In this document: positions 8,964 through 18,440 of the stretch, piece after piece
Numbering within the stretch: position 1 is the stretch's first letter
How the letters are laid out: each line of letters opens with the position of its first letter
NCBI GenBank assembly: GCA_046533095.1
Contig: JAJQRA010000024.1
Location: 124,001 to 188,000 of the forward strand
From: ZAX-1 sp046533095
GTDB taxonomy: Bacteria > Bacillota > Clostridia > Lachnospirales > Lachnospiraceae
Direction of reading: 5' to 3'
DNA: 64,000 nt
Position numbers and translations under genes: made by a program
Notes under the pieces: generated by a model
What the model was told of the DNA's origin: nothing
Database searches by the model: none
Seen by the model: the letters and a program-made list of their open reading frames with translations, nothing else

Positions 8964-10535
8964 ATGCGTAAGCCAGAATTTATAAGTGCAAAGCAGGCTG
9001 CGGATATGATAACGGATGGCAGCACTGTTGCAACAATTGGTATGACGTTGATATCAGCATCAGAATCAATATTAAAGCAAATAGAAACGCGCTTTGTAGA
9101 AACGGGATCTCCAAAGGATTTGACATTGGTGCATTCTTGTGGGCAGAGCGACAGGGACAGAGGAATACAGCATTTTGCCCATGACGGTCTGCTAAAAAGG
9201 ATTATTGGTGGGCATTGGGGGCTACAGCCTAAAATTATGGATATGATATCAAATAATAAGATGCTTGCCTATAATTTCCCCCAAGGGCAGTTTGCACAGC
9301 TTTTTCGAAGTATGGCAGGGGGCGAAGCCGGAAAGATTACAAAAGTAGGTCTCGGAACATATATTGATCCTCGTATAGAGGGTGGAAAAATGAACGAGAT
9401 TACAAAATTGGAGCCTGATTTAGTTGAGGTGCTGACCATCGGCGGCGAAGAATATATGCGCTATAAACCCATTCCCTTAGACTATGTAATCATTCGTGGA
9501 ACGAAGGTGGACGAGCTTGGGAATTTAACGACAGATGAAGAATGCATGTGCTTGGAAGTATTTTCCGCAGTGCTTGCCACTAAAAAATTTGGCGGCAAGG
9601 TGATTGCGCAGGCAAAATATAAAGTAAAAGCGGGAACGTTACATCCGAAACGAGTTACGGTGCCTGGCGTGTTCATTGACGCGGTCGTAATGTGTGATAA
9701 TCTGGAAGAAGATCATAGGATGACCCACAGCTTTTATGAAGATCCGGCATATTGTGGAGAAATCCGTGAACCGGATGCCGCACCGTCGCCAATTCCACTT
9801 AATACGAGAAAAGTGATTGGACGTAGGGCGGCAATAGAAATAACCAGAAACGATATACTAAACGTAGGGACGGGTATTCCAAATGATACGGTAGGCAGCG
9901 TCATTGCAGAAGAGGGAATTTCTAATGAAGTGACACTGACAGTAGAGTCAGGGCTCTATGGCGGTTTGCCCATGGGTGGCGTGGATTTTGGCATTGCAAA
10001 AAACTGCTATGCCTTAGTACGGCATGACGACCAGTTTGACTACTATAATGGCGCAGGCGTAGACGTTACTTATATGGGTGCAGGCGAAATGGATGAAGAA
10101 GGCAATGTGAATGCCACCAAAATGGGACCAAAACCCACCGGAGCAGGGGGGTTCATTGATATTACATCGAATGCAAAACATGTAGTGTTCTGTTCGACTT
10201 TTACGGGTAAAGGATTGAAATGTTCGTTTGAAGGTGGTAAACTCAACATTGAGCAGGAAGGCTCCATCATCAAGCTAGTGGATAAGGTACAGCAGATTTC
10301 CTATAATGGGAAAATAGCCCGCGAAAAAGGGCAGAAAATGCACTATGTGACGGAACGCGCTGTTTTTGAGCTACGCAAAGTGGGTCCGGTGTTGATTGAG
10401 ATTGCACCGGGCGTGGATTTGCAAAAAGATATTTTGGATCAAATGAAGTTCAAACCAATCATTGCAGAAAATTTGAAAGAAATGCATGCAGGATTGTTTC
10501 AGGAAGCCCCCTTTGGTTTAAAGGATATGATTTGA
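8964..10535 (+). CDS. pct: Propionate-type CoA-transferase (acetate/acyl-CoA family I transferase)
   Basis: This 523-residue single-chain transferase fuses the alpha and beta halves of family I CoA-transferases and moves CoA between acetyl- or propionyl-CoA and carboxylic acids such as lactate or 3-hydroxy acids. The catalytic glutamate is Glu328 in TVESGLYGG, followed by the oxyanion-forming GLPMGG loop; length and residue position match propionate CoA-transferase of C. propionicum. The ATG at 8964 has GAAGGAG six bases upstream; the ATG at 8949 precedes that site and is rejected. In context it would activate the acid produced by the upstream hydrolases or importer. Confidence 0.92.
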   Translation: MRKPEFISAKQAADMITDGSTVATIGMTLISASESILKQIETRFVETGSPKDLTLVHSCGQSDRDRGIQHFAHDGLLKRIIGGHWGLQPKIMDMISNNKMLAYNFPQGQFAQLFRSMAGGEAGKITKVGLGTYIDPRIEGGKMNEITKLEPDLVEVLTIGGEEYMRYKPIPLDYVIIRGTKVDELGNLTTDEECMCLEVFSAVLATKKFGGKVIAQAKYKVKAGTLHPKRVTVPGVFIDAVVMCDNLEEDHRMTHSFYEDPAYCGEIREPDAAPSPIPLNTRKVIGRRAAIEITRNDILNVGTGIPNDTVGSVIAEEGISNEVTLTVESGLYGGLPMGGVDFGIAKNCYALVRHDDQFDYYNGAGVDVTYMGAGEMDEEGNVNATKMGPKPTGAGGFIDITSNAKHVVFCSTFTGKGLKCSFEGGKLNIEQEGSIIKLVDKVQQISYNGKIAREKGQKMHYVTERAVFELRKVGPVLIEIAPGVDLQKDILDQMKFKPIIAENLKEMHAGLFQEAPFGLKDMI

Positions 10536-10652
10536 AAGAGAGGATGCAGCTGTGAGGACACAGAACGAATTTGCACATAGCCAATTTGTGCAGATTGATT
10601 ATGAAAGTGAGCTGCATTGTTACAATTACCGAATAGGAAAGGATATGTTTGG

Positions 10653-11048
10653 ATGGAAAATGCAAAAATTCATCATGTAGGGATTATATTCAATGAACTT
10701 AATAAAGCGGAGGAATTTATAGAAGTGCTGGGCGTGAAAGAAGAATATAGAGGATATGTAGATTCCTATCAAGCTTGGTGCATCTTCCTTGAGCCGAATG
10801 GTGGGAGCAAAGTCGAGCTGATTGTGCCTACCGGCGGCAAGTTAACGGAATACAACAGTGGGAAAGGCGGTATCCACCACATTGCTTATGAAGTAGACGA
10901 TGTGGAGCAGGTGCGAAAAGATATGGCAAAAAAAGGCATTACGCTGTTGGAAGAAAAAGCAGTACCTGGCGCCGGCAACATTATCGTTAATTTTATGCGT
11001 CCTCGCGATGGAAAAGGCGTATTGGTGGAATTCGTTGAAATTGTATAA
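10653..11048 (+). CDS. VOC-family protein, methylmalonyl-CoA epimerase/glyoxalase-like
   Basis: This 131-residue protein has two beta-alpha-beta-beta-beta modules of the vicinal-oxygen-chelate fold. Candidate metal ligands are the His of IHHVG near the N terminus, the Glu of VELI, the His of GIHHIAYEV and the Glu of VEFVE at the C terminus. The spacing resembles methylmalonyl-CoA epimerase. The ATG at 10653 is chosen because homology begins there; the ribosome site (AGGAAAGGA) is about 10 bases away. Position after the CoA genes suggests epimerisation of an acyl-CoA, but no mutase is present in the window. Confidence 0.8.
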   Translation: MENAKIHHVGIIFNELNKAEEFIEVLGVKEEYRGYVDSYQAWCIFLEPNGGSKVELIVPTGGKLTEYNSGKGGIHHIAYEVDDVEQVRKDMAKKGITLLEEKAVPGAGNIIVNFMRPRDGKGVLVEFVEIV

Positions 11049-11169
11049 TGTATAAGTTCGTCGCGTTCGTATGGCGGGCATTGGCGCCAATTCTCATGAA
11101 GGGACAGTTCCTAACGTGAATCGGCGTCAATTATTACCAGGATGAAGCAATAAAAAATAGAGGTAGATT

Positions 11170-12120
11170 ATGCTCAAAGTAGAACATATCACAAAAAAAT
11201 ATGGCAACAAAAAAGCAGTGGATGATATTAGCTTTACCTTACAAAAAGGGACGGCAGTAGGATTCCTTGGGCCGAATGGGGCGGGTAAATCTACCACAAT
11301 GAACATCATCACAGGGTATATTGCCGCAACGGAAGGGAATGTTTGTATTGATGATATTAGCATCGATGACGACCCGATTACATACAAGAAGAAAATAGGC
11401 TATTTGCCGGAGATCCCCCCCCTTTATCTGGATATGACATTGGAGGAATATCTAAGGTTTATATGTGCCATGAAAAAAATTGATAGAAACGATAAGGAAG
11501 AGATTGATGAAATCATAGAAATGGTCCGATTAGAAAAGGTGAAAGGACGATTGCTTAAAAATCTTTCGAAAGGCTATCGGCAGCGTGCGGGATTTGCACA
11601 GGCGTTGGTGGGAAGACCGCCACTGTTGATATTAGATGAGCCTACTATAGGGCTGGACCCTAGCCAGATTGTAGAGATCCGATCTCTATTGAATGAGTTA
11701 AAGGCAGAGCACACCATTTTTTTAAGTTCCCATATCCTCTCAGAGGTGACGGAAGTATGTGATCAGATCATCCTTTTAAATGAGGGTAAAATGATTGCAA
11801 ATGATACACAAAAAGAATTGACAAAAAAACAGGATGGCTGTAATACCATGAGACTATGCACGCCGTGGCGGGAAGACGAGGTGGTAAAAAACCTTGTTTT
11901 AGGGATTTTGGGTGTACAGTCTTGTAGTGTGGCAAAAGGGCTGGAACATGGCATGGCAGACTACACGATTAAAAGTGCGCAAGGACAGGAAGTACGCCAT
12001 GTGATTTGCAGCACGCTTAGTGCAAACGGCATCCCAATCTATGAATTAAATACAGTTAAAATGTCCCTAGAAGATGTTTTTATCCACTTAACGAACAGTG
12101 GCGAGGAAGGTACGGCATGA
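11170..12120 (+). CDS. ABC-2 type exporter ATPase (GldA/CcmA-like)
   Basis: This 316-residue ATPase has Walker A GPNGAGKST (about residue 37), signature LSKGYRQR, Walker B LLILDEPTIGLDP and switch histidine SSHILSE. The C-terminal 90 residues form the extra domain common in ABC-2 exporters. The last four bases overlap the start of the permease gene (ATGA), which shows translational coupling. With the next three genes it forms a Gld-like ABC system whose cargo in Firmicutes is unknown. Confidence 0.92.
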   Translation: MLKVEHITKKYGNKKAVDDISFTLQKGTAVGFLGPNGAGKSTTMNIITGYIAATEGNVCIDDISIDDDPITYKKKIGYLPEIPPLYLDMTLEEYLRFICAMKKIDRNDKEEIDEIIEMVRLEKVKGRLLKNLSKGYRQRAGFAQALVGRPPLLILDEPTIGLDPSQIVEIRSLLNELKAEHTIFLSSHILSEVTEVCDQIILLNEGKMIANDTQKELTKKQDGCNTMRLCTPWREDEVVKNLVLGILGVQSCSVAKGLEHGMADYTIKSAQGQEVRHVICSTLSANGIPIYELNTVKMSLEDVFIHLTNSGEEGTA

Positions 12121-12818
12121 AGAGCATATTAAAAAAGGAAATGAACCAGTATTTCAAAAATATGGCGGGGTATATCTTTTTAGCAATCTTTCTTGTTATT
12201 ACGGGATATTATTTTACCATAAACAACCTCCTTGCCCAGAGCAATGACGTGAAAGAATATTTCAATACCATGATCTTTACCTTGCTGTTTTTAATCCCAA
12301 TTTTGACCATGAGGCTTTTTGCAGAAGAAAGAAAATCCCGAACGGATCAGGTGTTGTTTACATCGCCAATAACGATACTGGAAATTGTACTGGGCAAGTA
12401 TCTAGCTGCATGCATGGTCTTTTTGATTGGTTTAATGGCGACGCTATTCTATGTGATTACAATTGGGATTTTGGGGGAACTAGAACTATTTACGGTGATT
12501 GGATGTTATGTAGGAATCATTTTTGCTACAGGGTGTTTCATTGCAATGGGTATTTTTGTTTCTTCCATTACAGAAAACCAGATTGTGGCGGCAATACTGA
12601 CCTATGCGATTCTAATGGGGTTTTATGTGGTAAACCTCCTTGCAGGATATGTGAACAATCCCATGATAGCCGTAATTTTAGACTGGTTGGCGATTTTTAG
12701 GAGGTTTTTTGACTTTACGATGGGAATCTTTAATCCGTCGGCCTTATTCTACTATATTTCCTTGTCCGTCCTTTTCCTTTTTCTGACGGTATGCTCTGTC
12801 ACAAGGAAACGTTTATGA
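12117..12818 (+). CDS. ABC-2 type permease (GldF-like)
   Basis: This 233-residue protein has six hydrophobic segments (roughly residues 17-37, 56-76, 98-120, 130-153, 160-182 and 208-228). It carries the RLFAEERKSRTDQVLFTSP sequence after the second segment, typical of this permease group. It overlaps the ATPase gene by four bases and is the membrane partner of that ATPase. Confidence 0.9.
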   Translation: MKSILKKEMNQYFKNMAGYIFLAIFLVITGYYFTINNLLAQSNDVKEYFNTMIFTLLFLIPILTMRLFAEERKSRTDQVLFTSPITILEIVLGKYLAACMVFLIGLMATLFYVITIGILGELELFTVIGCYVGIIFATGCFIAMGIFVSSITENQIVAAILTYAILMGFYVVNLLAGYVNNPMIAVILDWLAIFRRFFDFTMGIFNPSALFYYISLSVLFLFLTVCSVTRKRL

Positions 12819-12893
12819 TGTACAAATTAATTATCACGGATTATATAGGTACAAATGGATGATGCTCGTATACGGACGGTGAGGAGTGGCAGA

Positions 12894-14303
12894 ATGAAGG
12901 GAAAAGATACAGGTAAAATGAGGTTTGCACTATTTATCCTTATCATTTGTGTTGCTGTAGTTGCAGTCAACATATTGGTGAGCAATATTGTGGATAAGTA
13001 TTCGCTGAAGTGGGATATGACTAGAAGTGGCCTTTATCAGATTACAAAGGAATCCATTGATCTGCTAAAAACAGTGGATCAGCCGGTACAGATTTATTGT
13101 ATAAGCAAGGGCAGAGATTCGATCAAAGAGTTTTCGGAAATTTTAGATAAATATGACAATGCAAGCGATTTTGTTACGGTAGAATATATAGATCCCTATT
13201 CTGATTTGATATTTATGGATCGGATGAAAGGCGAAGGAGAAGAAATTGGACTGAATACCATTATTATAGAAAGGGGGAGTCAAAGGCGTGTTTACCGGCT
13301 TACTGATATGTATCGCTTTAGTCCGGATGGAAACAAATTGGTGTTCTTCGATGCGGAAGGTAAAATTACATCGGGCATTCTAAGCGTTGCTTCAGACAAG
13401 AATACGAAATTAGGGGTCGCCATGGGGCATGGGGAGAACATGCCTAGCGAGCTGCAAAGTCTGGCAATCCAGAATAATTTTGAATTAAGGGCGTTAACGC
13501 TAAATAGAGAAATTGAAGATGATTGTGGTACGTTGCTGTTGCTGTCGCCACAGACGGATTATGAGCTAGAAGAGATATCTGTGCTAGATCACTTTTTACA
13601 GCGCGGGGGCTGTTTGGCGGTATTTACGGATCCATCTGTAACAGGGCTTAATAACTTAAATCAATTGTTGAGCGAATGGGGGCTTGTAGTCCATGAAGAC
13701 GTGGTTTTTGATGCGAAGAATAACACAGATACAAACCCAAGCAATCTCGTGGCATTTTTCTCAGAGCATCCTATCAACGATTATTTTAAAACAAATCAAT
13801 TCTATCTGGTTTCACCAGCAACGAGATCTTTGGAAATGTCGGGCGAGGTGACGATAGGGCAGAAAAATATTCAGCCTGTTTTAGTTACATCGGATGATGC
13901 TTATGGACGGAATATCGATACGGATCAAAAGACGTTGGAACGATTGGTTTTAGATGAAGCCGGTCCATTTGTCATAGCGGCTACTTCTACCCAAGAGTTT
14001 CAGGGAAATGATGGCCGCATCGTGACCTCCCGAATTTTTACCATGGGAAGCAAGCGATTCTACTCAGATGAAATGATGACGCTTGGGTCAGTAGGCAATG
14101 CCAAGTTTATGGTGAATCTTTTAAAATGGTGCGACAACAGTACGGATAGCGTAGTTTCCATTGCCCCGAAACAGGTGGGAGGAAGCGAAATGGCAGTCCT
14201 GCCTTGGGTGGGATATACATTAGGCATTTTATTTACAGCCGTCATCCCTGCCATTATTTTGATTGTAGGTGTGCGGGTTTATTATAAGAGAAAACATTTA
14301 TAA
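12894..14303 (+). CDS. GldG-like membrane-anchored ABC accessory protein
   Basis: This 469-residue protein has a membrane segment near residues 11-31, a large extracytoplasmic domain and a second membrane segment near residues 435-460, the layout of the GldG/IFT52-like ABC auxiliary family. The ATG at 12894 has GAGGAG seven bases upstream; the ATG at 12855 lacks a good site. It follows the permease by 75 bases. In Bacteroidetes GldG works with GldA and GldF in gliding; in Firmicutes the complex has no settled role. Confidence 0.85.
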   Translation: MKGKDTGKMRFALFILIICVAVVAVNILVSNIVDKYSLKWDMTRSGLYQITKESIDLLKTVDQPVQIYCISKGRDSIKEFSEILDKYDNASDFVTVEYIDPYSDLIFMDRMKGEGEEIGLNTIIIERGSQRRVYRLTDMYRFSPDGNKLVFFDAEGKITSGILSVASDKNTKLGVAMGHGENMPSELQSLAIQNNFELRALTLNREIEDDCGTLLLLSPQTDYELEEISVLDHFLQRGGCLAVFTDPSVTGLNNLNQLLSEWGLVVHEDVVFDAKNNTDTNPSNLVAFFSEHPINDYFKTNQFYLVSPATRSLEMSGEVTIGQKNIQPVLVTSDDAYGRNIDTDQKTLERLVLDEAGPFVIAATSTQEFQGNDGRIVTSRIFTMGSKRFYSDEMMTLGSVGNAKFMVNLLKWCDNSTDSVVSIAPKQVGGSEMAVLPWVGYTLGILFTAVIPAIILIVGVRVYYKRKHL

Positions 14304-14485
14304 GGAACGACTACAAAGTATGAGAAGACATCGATAAAAAACGACTACAAGGTATAAAAAACAGCAATAAGGAACGATTACAAGGTATGAGAAGACATCG
14401 ATAAAAAACGACTACAAGGTATAAAAAACAGCAATAAGGAACGATTACAAGGTATGAGAAGACATTGATAAAGAACGACTACAAG
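14301..14485. repeat. 67-bp tandem repeat starting at the GldG stop codon (2.7 copies)
   Basis: Units start at 14301, 14368 and 14435, and each opens with TAAGGAACGA, whose first three bases are the TAA stop of the preceding gene in copy one. Units contain a shorter internal echo of ACGACTACAAGGTAT. The rest of the gap up to 14547 shows no clear promoter or terminator. Confidence 0.9.
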
Positions 14486-14547
14486 TGATGGAAAAGTATT
14501 GTATTTTAAAAGAGTGACTATAATAAGGATAAGGGGAAATATCATTT

Positions 14548-15861
14548 ATGAAAATATCTATAAGGTATATTGTGATGGCATCGATTTTTACCCTTGTGAT
14601 TATCGTTGGTGGCCTGCTTCTTACAGGGCAAAAAAAAGAACAGGCAGGTGAAGAAGTCGCTATCACGGAGCGCAGTGAAAGATTCTACCCAGTAGAAGTG
14701 CATGTGGCAAATGATACAGGGACATATGAGTTGCAAAGAACCGGCGATGGGGGTACGTCGATACCAAAACTTAGCAAAGTGCCCATTAATAAGGGATTGG
14801 CAGATAGCCTTTTTTATGATATGCAGGGAATAAAAAGCGTGGGGATCGTGCAGGAAAATAAGGAAAATTTAGAAGATTTTGGACTGGCAAACCCTAAGGC
14901 GGAAATATCATTGTGCTCAGAAGATGGGCAGGAGCTTGTACTTTATTTGGGGAATAAATCTCCGGTGGTTTATGGGTACTATTTGAGTACGAATAGGCCG
15001 GACGAAGGTGTGTATCTGGTAGATGCATATTATGGCGATGCCATGCTACGTAGCCTAGAAAGCTACCGAAACCTACAGTTGATTGATTTTGTGTATGAGA
15101 GTGATTTCGATGGCCTTAGCAGTTTTTTGATAAAGGGAAAAAGCAGGCTTCCTCTGGAATTTAAGAATAGCGCAGATGGCTTTATGATGACTCAGCCGGT
15201 AGAATATAGGTGCGTGCCAAACGAGCTTTTGGTAAATATATTGGAGCCATTGGTACATTTAAAAGCCGAGGAATACTTAGGCCAGGTGGATCAAGAGGGC
15301 ACCGGGTTAAAAGATCCAGAATATGTCATAGGCATAAATTACCGTGGGGAAGATATCAAGGTCTTGATTGGCGACGAGATAGGCGACAAACGCTATCTTG
15401 CCATAGATGGGGAAGATGCCTTATTTACGGTGGCCACGAAAAATCTGAATTTCTTGAAATTGGACTATCGTCAAGCTATCGGATCTTCGTTATATTTTAG
15501 GAGCATTGCAGTGGCAAAGAAAGTGGTGGTAGTGGATCAAGGAAAGGCATACGAATTTGATATAATGCCAGGAGATCAAGAATATCCTGCAAAATATGGA
15601 GAAAAAGAAATCAGCAGCCTTGATTTTGTGACTCTTTACAATAGAATCATAGCTATGCCACTTGTAAACAAACTAGGGGAGGAAACGTTAGGAGAACCGG
15701 AAATAGTAATTACGGTGACATTAGCGCAAGGGCAAGAAGATATTGTGACGTTGACAAAAATCAACGAAAGGGAATATGCTGTAGATGTAAACGGCAAGTG
15801 TGAATTTTCAACTCTTGCGGCAGCAGTAGATTTTATCAGGGAAAAGCTTGTAACTTTGTAG
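14548..15861 (+). CDS. DUF4340 domain protein, membrane-anchored
   Basis: This 437-residue protein has one N-terminal membrane anchor (about residues 8-28) and a long extracytoplasmic region matching the DUF4340 pattern: repeated beta-rich modules with a DFGLANPKAEISL-type segment near residue 110. It begins with ATG after AAGGGGAAA. DUF4340 genes regularly follow GldA/F/G-like ABC genes, as here, so it is probably a structural or cargo-handling partner of that exporter. Biochemical function is unknown. Confidence 0.85.
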   Translation: MKISIRYIVMASIFTLVIIVGGLLLTGQKKEQAGEEVAITERSERFYPVEVHVANDTGTYELQRTGDGGTSIPKLSKVPINKGLADSLFYDMQGIKSVGIVQENKENLEDFGLANPKAEISLCSEDGQELVLYLGNKSPVVYGYYLSTNRPDEGVYLVDAYYGDAMLRSLESYRNLQLIDFVYESDFDGLSSFLIKGKSRLPLEFKNSADGFMMTQPVEYRCVPNELLVNILEPLVHLKAEEYLGQVDQEGTGLKDPEYVIGINYRGEDIKVLIGDEIGDKRYLAIDGEDALFTVATKNLNFLKLDYRQAIGSSLYFRSIAVAKKVVVVDQGKAYEFDIMPGDQEYPAKYGEKEISSLDFVTLYNRIIAMPLVNKLGEETLGEPEIVITVTLAQGQEDIVTLTKINEREYAVDVNGKCEFSTLAAAVDFIREKLVTL

Positions 15862-16029
15862 TACGATAAATATAGAAAGGCGAGGGCAGATGAAAGAGCT
15901 TGTAAAACAGGTAGTATGAAGTATGAATGAATGGAATAGGACGGATAAGAAAGACGCGATGATTCGTATGTGTAATTGGAGGGGGACAAGGAACCTTCCT
16001 GTACTTTACAAAGGAATAAGGTGCTTATG

Positions 16030-17172
16030 ATGAAAATAACCATTGCAATTGATTCTTTTAAAGGCAGCCTGACCTCTCTTGAGGCAGGGAATGCAATTAG
16101 GCAAGGGATTTTAAATGTGTATGACGATGCACAGGTTTGCGTGCGCCCATTGGCAGATGGGGGGGAGGGGACAGTAGAAGCCCTTACCCTTGGTATGGGC
16201 GGGATTCTAAAAGAAATAGAGGTGACAGGACCGGTTGGAAGGCCGGTTGTCTGTCATTATGGCATCGTGGAGGAGAAAAAACTGGCAATTATTGAAATGG
16301 CCGGCGCAGCAGGGATTACGCTGCTAAGCGAGGAAGAAAAAAATCCAATGGCTACGACGACATGCGGGGTTGGCGAGATTATAAAAGATGCTATTTCGAA
16401 AGGATGCCGTAATTTTTTAATCGGAATCGGCGGCAGTGTGACCAATGACGGAGGGATTGGGATGCTACAGGCATTAGGCTATGGAATGCTTGATGCCAAC
16501 GGGGCACAGGTAGAATATGGTGCAAAAGGACTTTCACAGCTTGAGACAATCACTACGGATCATGTGGTTTCGGAGCTGAAAGAATGTTTCTTTCGAATTG
16601 CTTGTGACGTCAATAACCCATTATGTGGAGAAAACGGCTGTAGTGCAGTGTTTGGTCCGCAAAAAGGAGCCACGCAACAGATGATAGAACAAATGGACCA
16701 GTGGCTGCAACGTTATGCGGACTTATCGAAAAAGGTGTTTGTGAATGCAAATAAGGACTATGCGGGAGCGGGAGCAGCAGGCGGATTGGGATTTGCGTTT
16801 TTAACCTATATGAATGCCAGCTTAGAATCCGGAGTGAAGATTGTTTTAGAGGAGACCAACCTCATCCAATATGTACAAGATGCAGACATCGTGATTACGG
16901 GGGAAGGCAGGCTAGATGCGCAGACAGTTATGGGAAAAGCGCCAATCGGGGTTGCACAAATTGCGAAGCAGCATCATAAACCCGTATTGGCATTTGCAGG
17001 CTCGGTGACGCGTGATGCGGTAAAATGCAATGATGCAGGCATAGATGCTTTTTTCCCAATTATCAGAACAATCGAAACGCTTAACAAGGCCATGGACATT
17101 GAAAATGCAAAGAAGAACATGATGGAAGCGGTAGAGCAGGTTTTTAGGCTAATCAAAAAAATGAATTCATGA
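16030..17172 (+). CDS. glxK: Glycerate kinase (GlxK/GarK family)
   Basis: This 380-residue enzyme phosphorylates glycerate, giving 2-phosphoglycerate in the GarK type. It begins with the family hallmark IAIDSFKGSLTS, followed by RPLADGGEGTVEAL, GIGGSVTNDGG near residue 120, and GEGRLDAQT near residue 285. ATGs at 16027 and 16030 share the AAGGAATAAGG site; length and homology fit either. It is separated from the Gld-like genes by about 170 bases that contain a degenerate echo of the DUF4340 3' end. Its product enters lower glycolysis. Confidence 0.92.
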   Translation: MKITIAIDSFKGSLTSLEAGNAIRQGILNVYDDAQVCVRPLADGGEGTVEALTLGMGGILKEIEVTGPVGRPVVCHYGIVEEKKLAIIEMAGAAGITLLSEEEKNPMATTTCGVGEIIKDAISKGCRNFLIGIGGSVTNDGGIGMLQALGYGMLDANGAQVEYGAKGLSQLETITTDHVVSELKECFFRIACDVNNPLCGENGCSAVFGPQKGATQQMIEQMDQWLQRYADLSKKVFVNANKDYAGAGAAGGLGFAFLTYMNASLESGVKIVLEETNLIQYVQDADIVITGEGRLDAQTVMGKAPIGVAQIAKQHHKPVLAFAGSVTRDAVKCNDAGIDAFFPIIRTIETLNKAMDIENAKKNMMEAVEQVFRLIKKMNS

Positions 17173-17228
17173 AAAAGTAGTGCTAGTGCCGCTTATAACA
17201 AGAATAAGTGTACTTAAAGATTAGATTA

Positions 17229-17237
17229 TGCTATAAT
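17229..17237 (+). promoter_or_regulatory. Extended -10 promoter for the GntR gene
   Basis: TGCTATAAT gives an extended TG motif plus a consensus TATAAT (17232-17237). The -35 region is weak. It lies about 120 bases upstream of the regulator start. Confidence 0.5.
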
Positions 17238-17358
17238 TTAATCAAATGAAATTTAAAAGTCTAGAATGAAAGCTATTTTGCCCATTGATTTTATAGAGTG
17301 ATATAAAAATAGCTGATAAGGGTAAAAATAGTTATCAAATGGTTTGGAGGCAAATATA

Positions 17359-18045
17359 ATGGAACAAAGTGAACGATCCTATGATAAGGTGGTCGGCTAT
17401 ATCCGGCAGGAGATTCGCCAAGGAAGCCTTAGAAGAGGGGAACGTTTGCCACCTGAACGCGAACTTGCCGAATTGATTGGCGTAAGCAGGAACTCCGTGC
17501 GGGAAGCCCTTCGTACATTGAGTTTGATGGGGTTTATTTCCAGCGTACAGGGCGCAGGTAATTTTGTAACATGTGATTTTGAAAAAAATTTGACTGAAAC
17601 GCTTAATATGATGCTGCTGTTAGGAGAGACCAACGCCTTGCAGCTTAGTCAGTTGCGCCGTGCCCTTGAAAGTGAAACAGTCCGTCTAGCGGTAGGGCGC
17701 ATTATGCCAAAGCAGATTGAAAAGCTGGGTGAATTGGCAAGAAAAATGCGCGAAGAGCCAAATCGTGAAAAATCAGTGCAGTATGATCAAGAGTTTCACA
17801 GTATTCTTTGCATAGCGTCCGGAAATAAATTGATACAATCACTATTTGACGCAATGCTATCGACAATCAACAATTTCATTTCTACAATGCATATGCGTAT
17901 TATGCAAGATCCGATTCAAAGAGAAGCTTTGCATACAGCACACACAAAGCTGGTGGAAGCTTTGTGCGAGCGTGATGAGAAAAAGGCTATGAGCGCTATA
18001 TTTGAACATTTCGAAGTTGTTGACAATTCCCTTCAGAGTATGTGA
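17359..18045 (+). CDS. FadR/FCD-family GntR transcriptional regulator, probable lactate-responsive repressor
   Basis: This 228-residue protein has an N-terminal winged helix (GERLPPERELAELIGVSRNS through GFISSVQGAGNFV, residues 28-70) and an all-helical FCD effector domain. Candidate metal-binding residues are Asp and His in DQEFHS and a histidine in HTAHTKLVEAL. The ATG at 17359 follows TTTGGAGG by 8 bases. FadR-type regulators such as LldR and PdhR bind GGTNNNACC palindromes. Four such sites occur in the adjacent lactate genes (18207, 18408, 23424, 23711), so it most likely controls them in response to lactate. The effector is inferred from gene context. Confidence 0.88.
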   Translation: MEQSERSYDKVVGYIRQEIRQGSLRRGERLPPERELAELIGVSRNSVREALRTLSLMGFISSVQGAGNFVTCDFEKNLTETLNMMLLLGETNALQLSQLRRALESETVRLAVGRIMPKQIEKLGELARKMREEPNREKSVQYDQEFHSILCIASGNKLIQSLFDAMLSTINNFISTMHMRIMQDPIQREALHTAHTKLVEALCERDEKKAMSAIFEHFEVVDNSLQSM

Positions 18046-18067
18046 GAGATTTTTGCTTTATCGTGCC

Positions 18068-18160
18068 AAGAAGGTATTCCTGCATTTTAACGGCAAAAAT
18101 AATGAAACGTATTGAAAAGATGGCAAACAGAATTCCGTTAAGAAGGTATTCCTGCATTTT
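18068..18160. repeat. 21-bp direct repeat with 72-bp period after the GntR gene
   Basis: AAGAAGGTATTCCTGCATTT plus one T occurs at 18068-18088 and 18140-18160, followed by similar diverged bases in both copies. The gap 18046-18440 otherwise holds the operators and promoter listed separately. Confidence 0.7.
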
Positions 18161-18202
18161 GATAGCAAGAATACTTTTTTCGTTGGAAGAAGAGGCATCA
18201 TT

Positions 18203-18218
18203 AATTGGTTCTACCTAA
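18203..18218. promoter_or_regulatory. GGTNNNACC operator, distal etfB site
   Basis: AATTGGTTCTACCTAA matches the FadR-subfamily palindrome, core GGTTCTACC at 18207-18215. It lies about 165 bases upstream of the etfB promoter and could form a repression loop with the proximal site. Confidence 0.6.
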
Positions 18219-18370
18219 AATATATAAAAAATCTTTCTTCGTTAATAAAGTACAAAATATTTTCAACCATATATTGCTAGAAAAGAAAAAATGTTAATAA
18301 TAGATTTTGGACGAAGATATATTTGTTTATATTGTATATATTATTTCACAGTTTTAGTTAAAAAGAGATA

Positions 18371-18399
18371 TTGACTTTTCTGATGAATATTGATACCAT
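18371..18399 (+). promoter_or_regulatory. Promoter of etfB-etfA
   Basis: TTGACT (18371-18376) and TACCAT (18394-18399) are 17 bases apart. The surrounding sequence (TTTTAG-TTAAAAAG ahead, ATTGACTTTT, GAATATTG) is strikingly similar to that around the lctD promoter at 23670, so the two promoters look like copies. Confidence 0.65.
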
Positions 18400-18404
18400 T
18401 AAAA

Positions 18405-18419
18405 AATGGTAGAACCAAT
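18405..18419. promoter_or_regulatory. GGTNNNACC operator over the etfB transcription start
   Basis: AATGGTAGAACCAAT, core 18408-18416, begins 6 bases after the -10 element, where a bound repressor would block initiation. Confidence 0.7.
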
Positions 18420-18440
18420 ACACTAAAGGAGGAAAAACAT

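Noticed and set aside
14301..14485. CRISPR-like array
   Set aside because: The whole 67-bp unit is conserved, with no variable spacer part.
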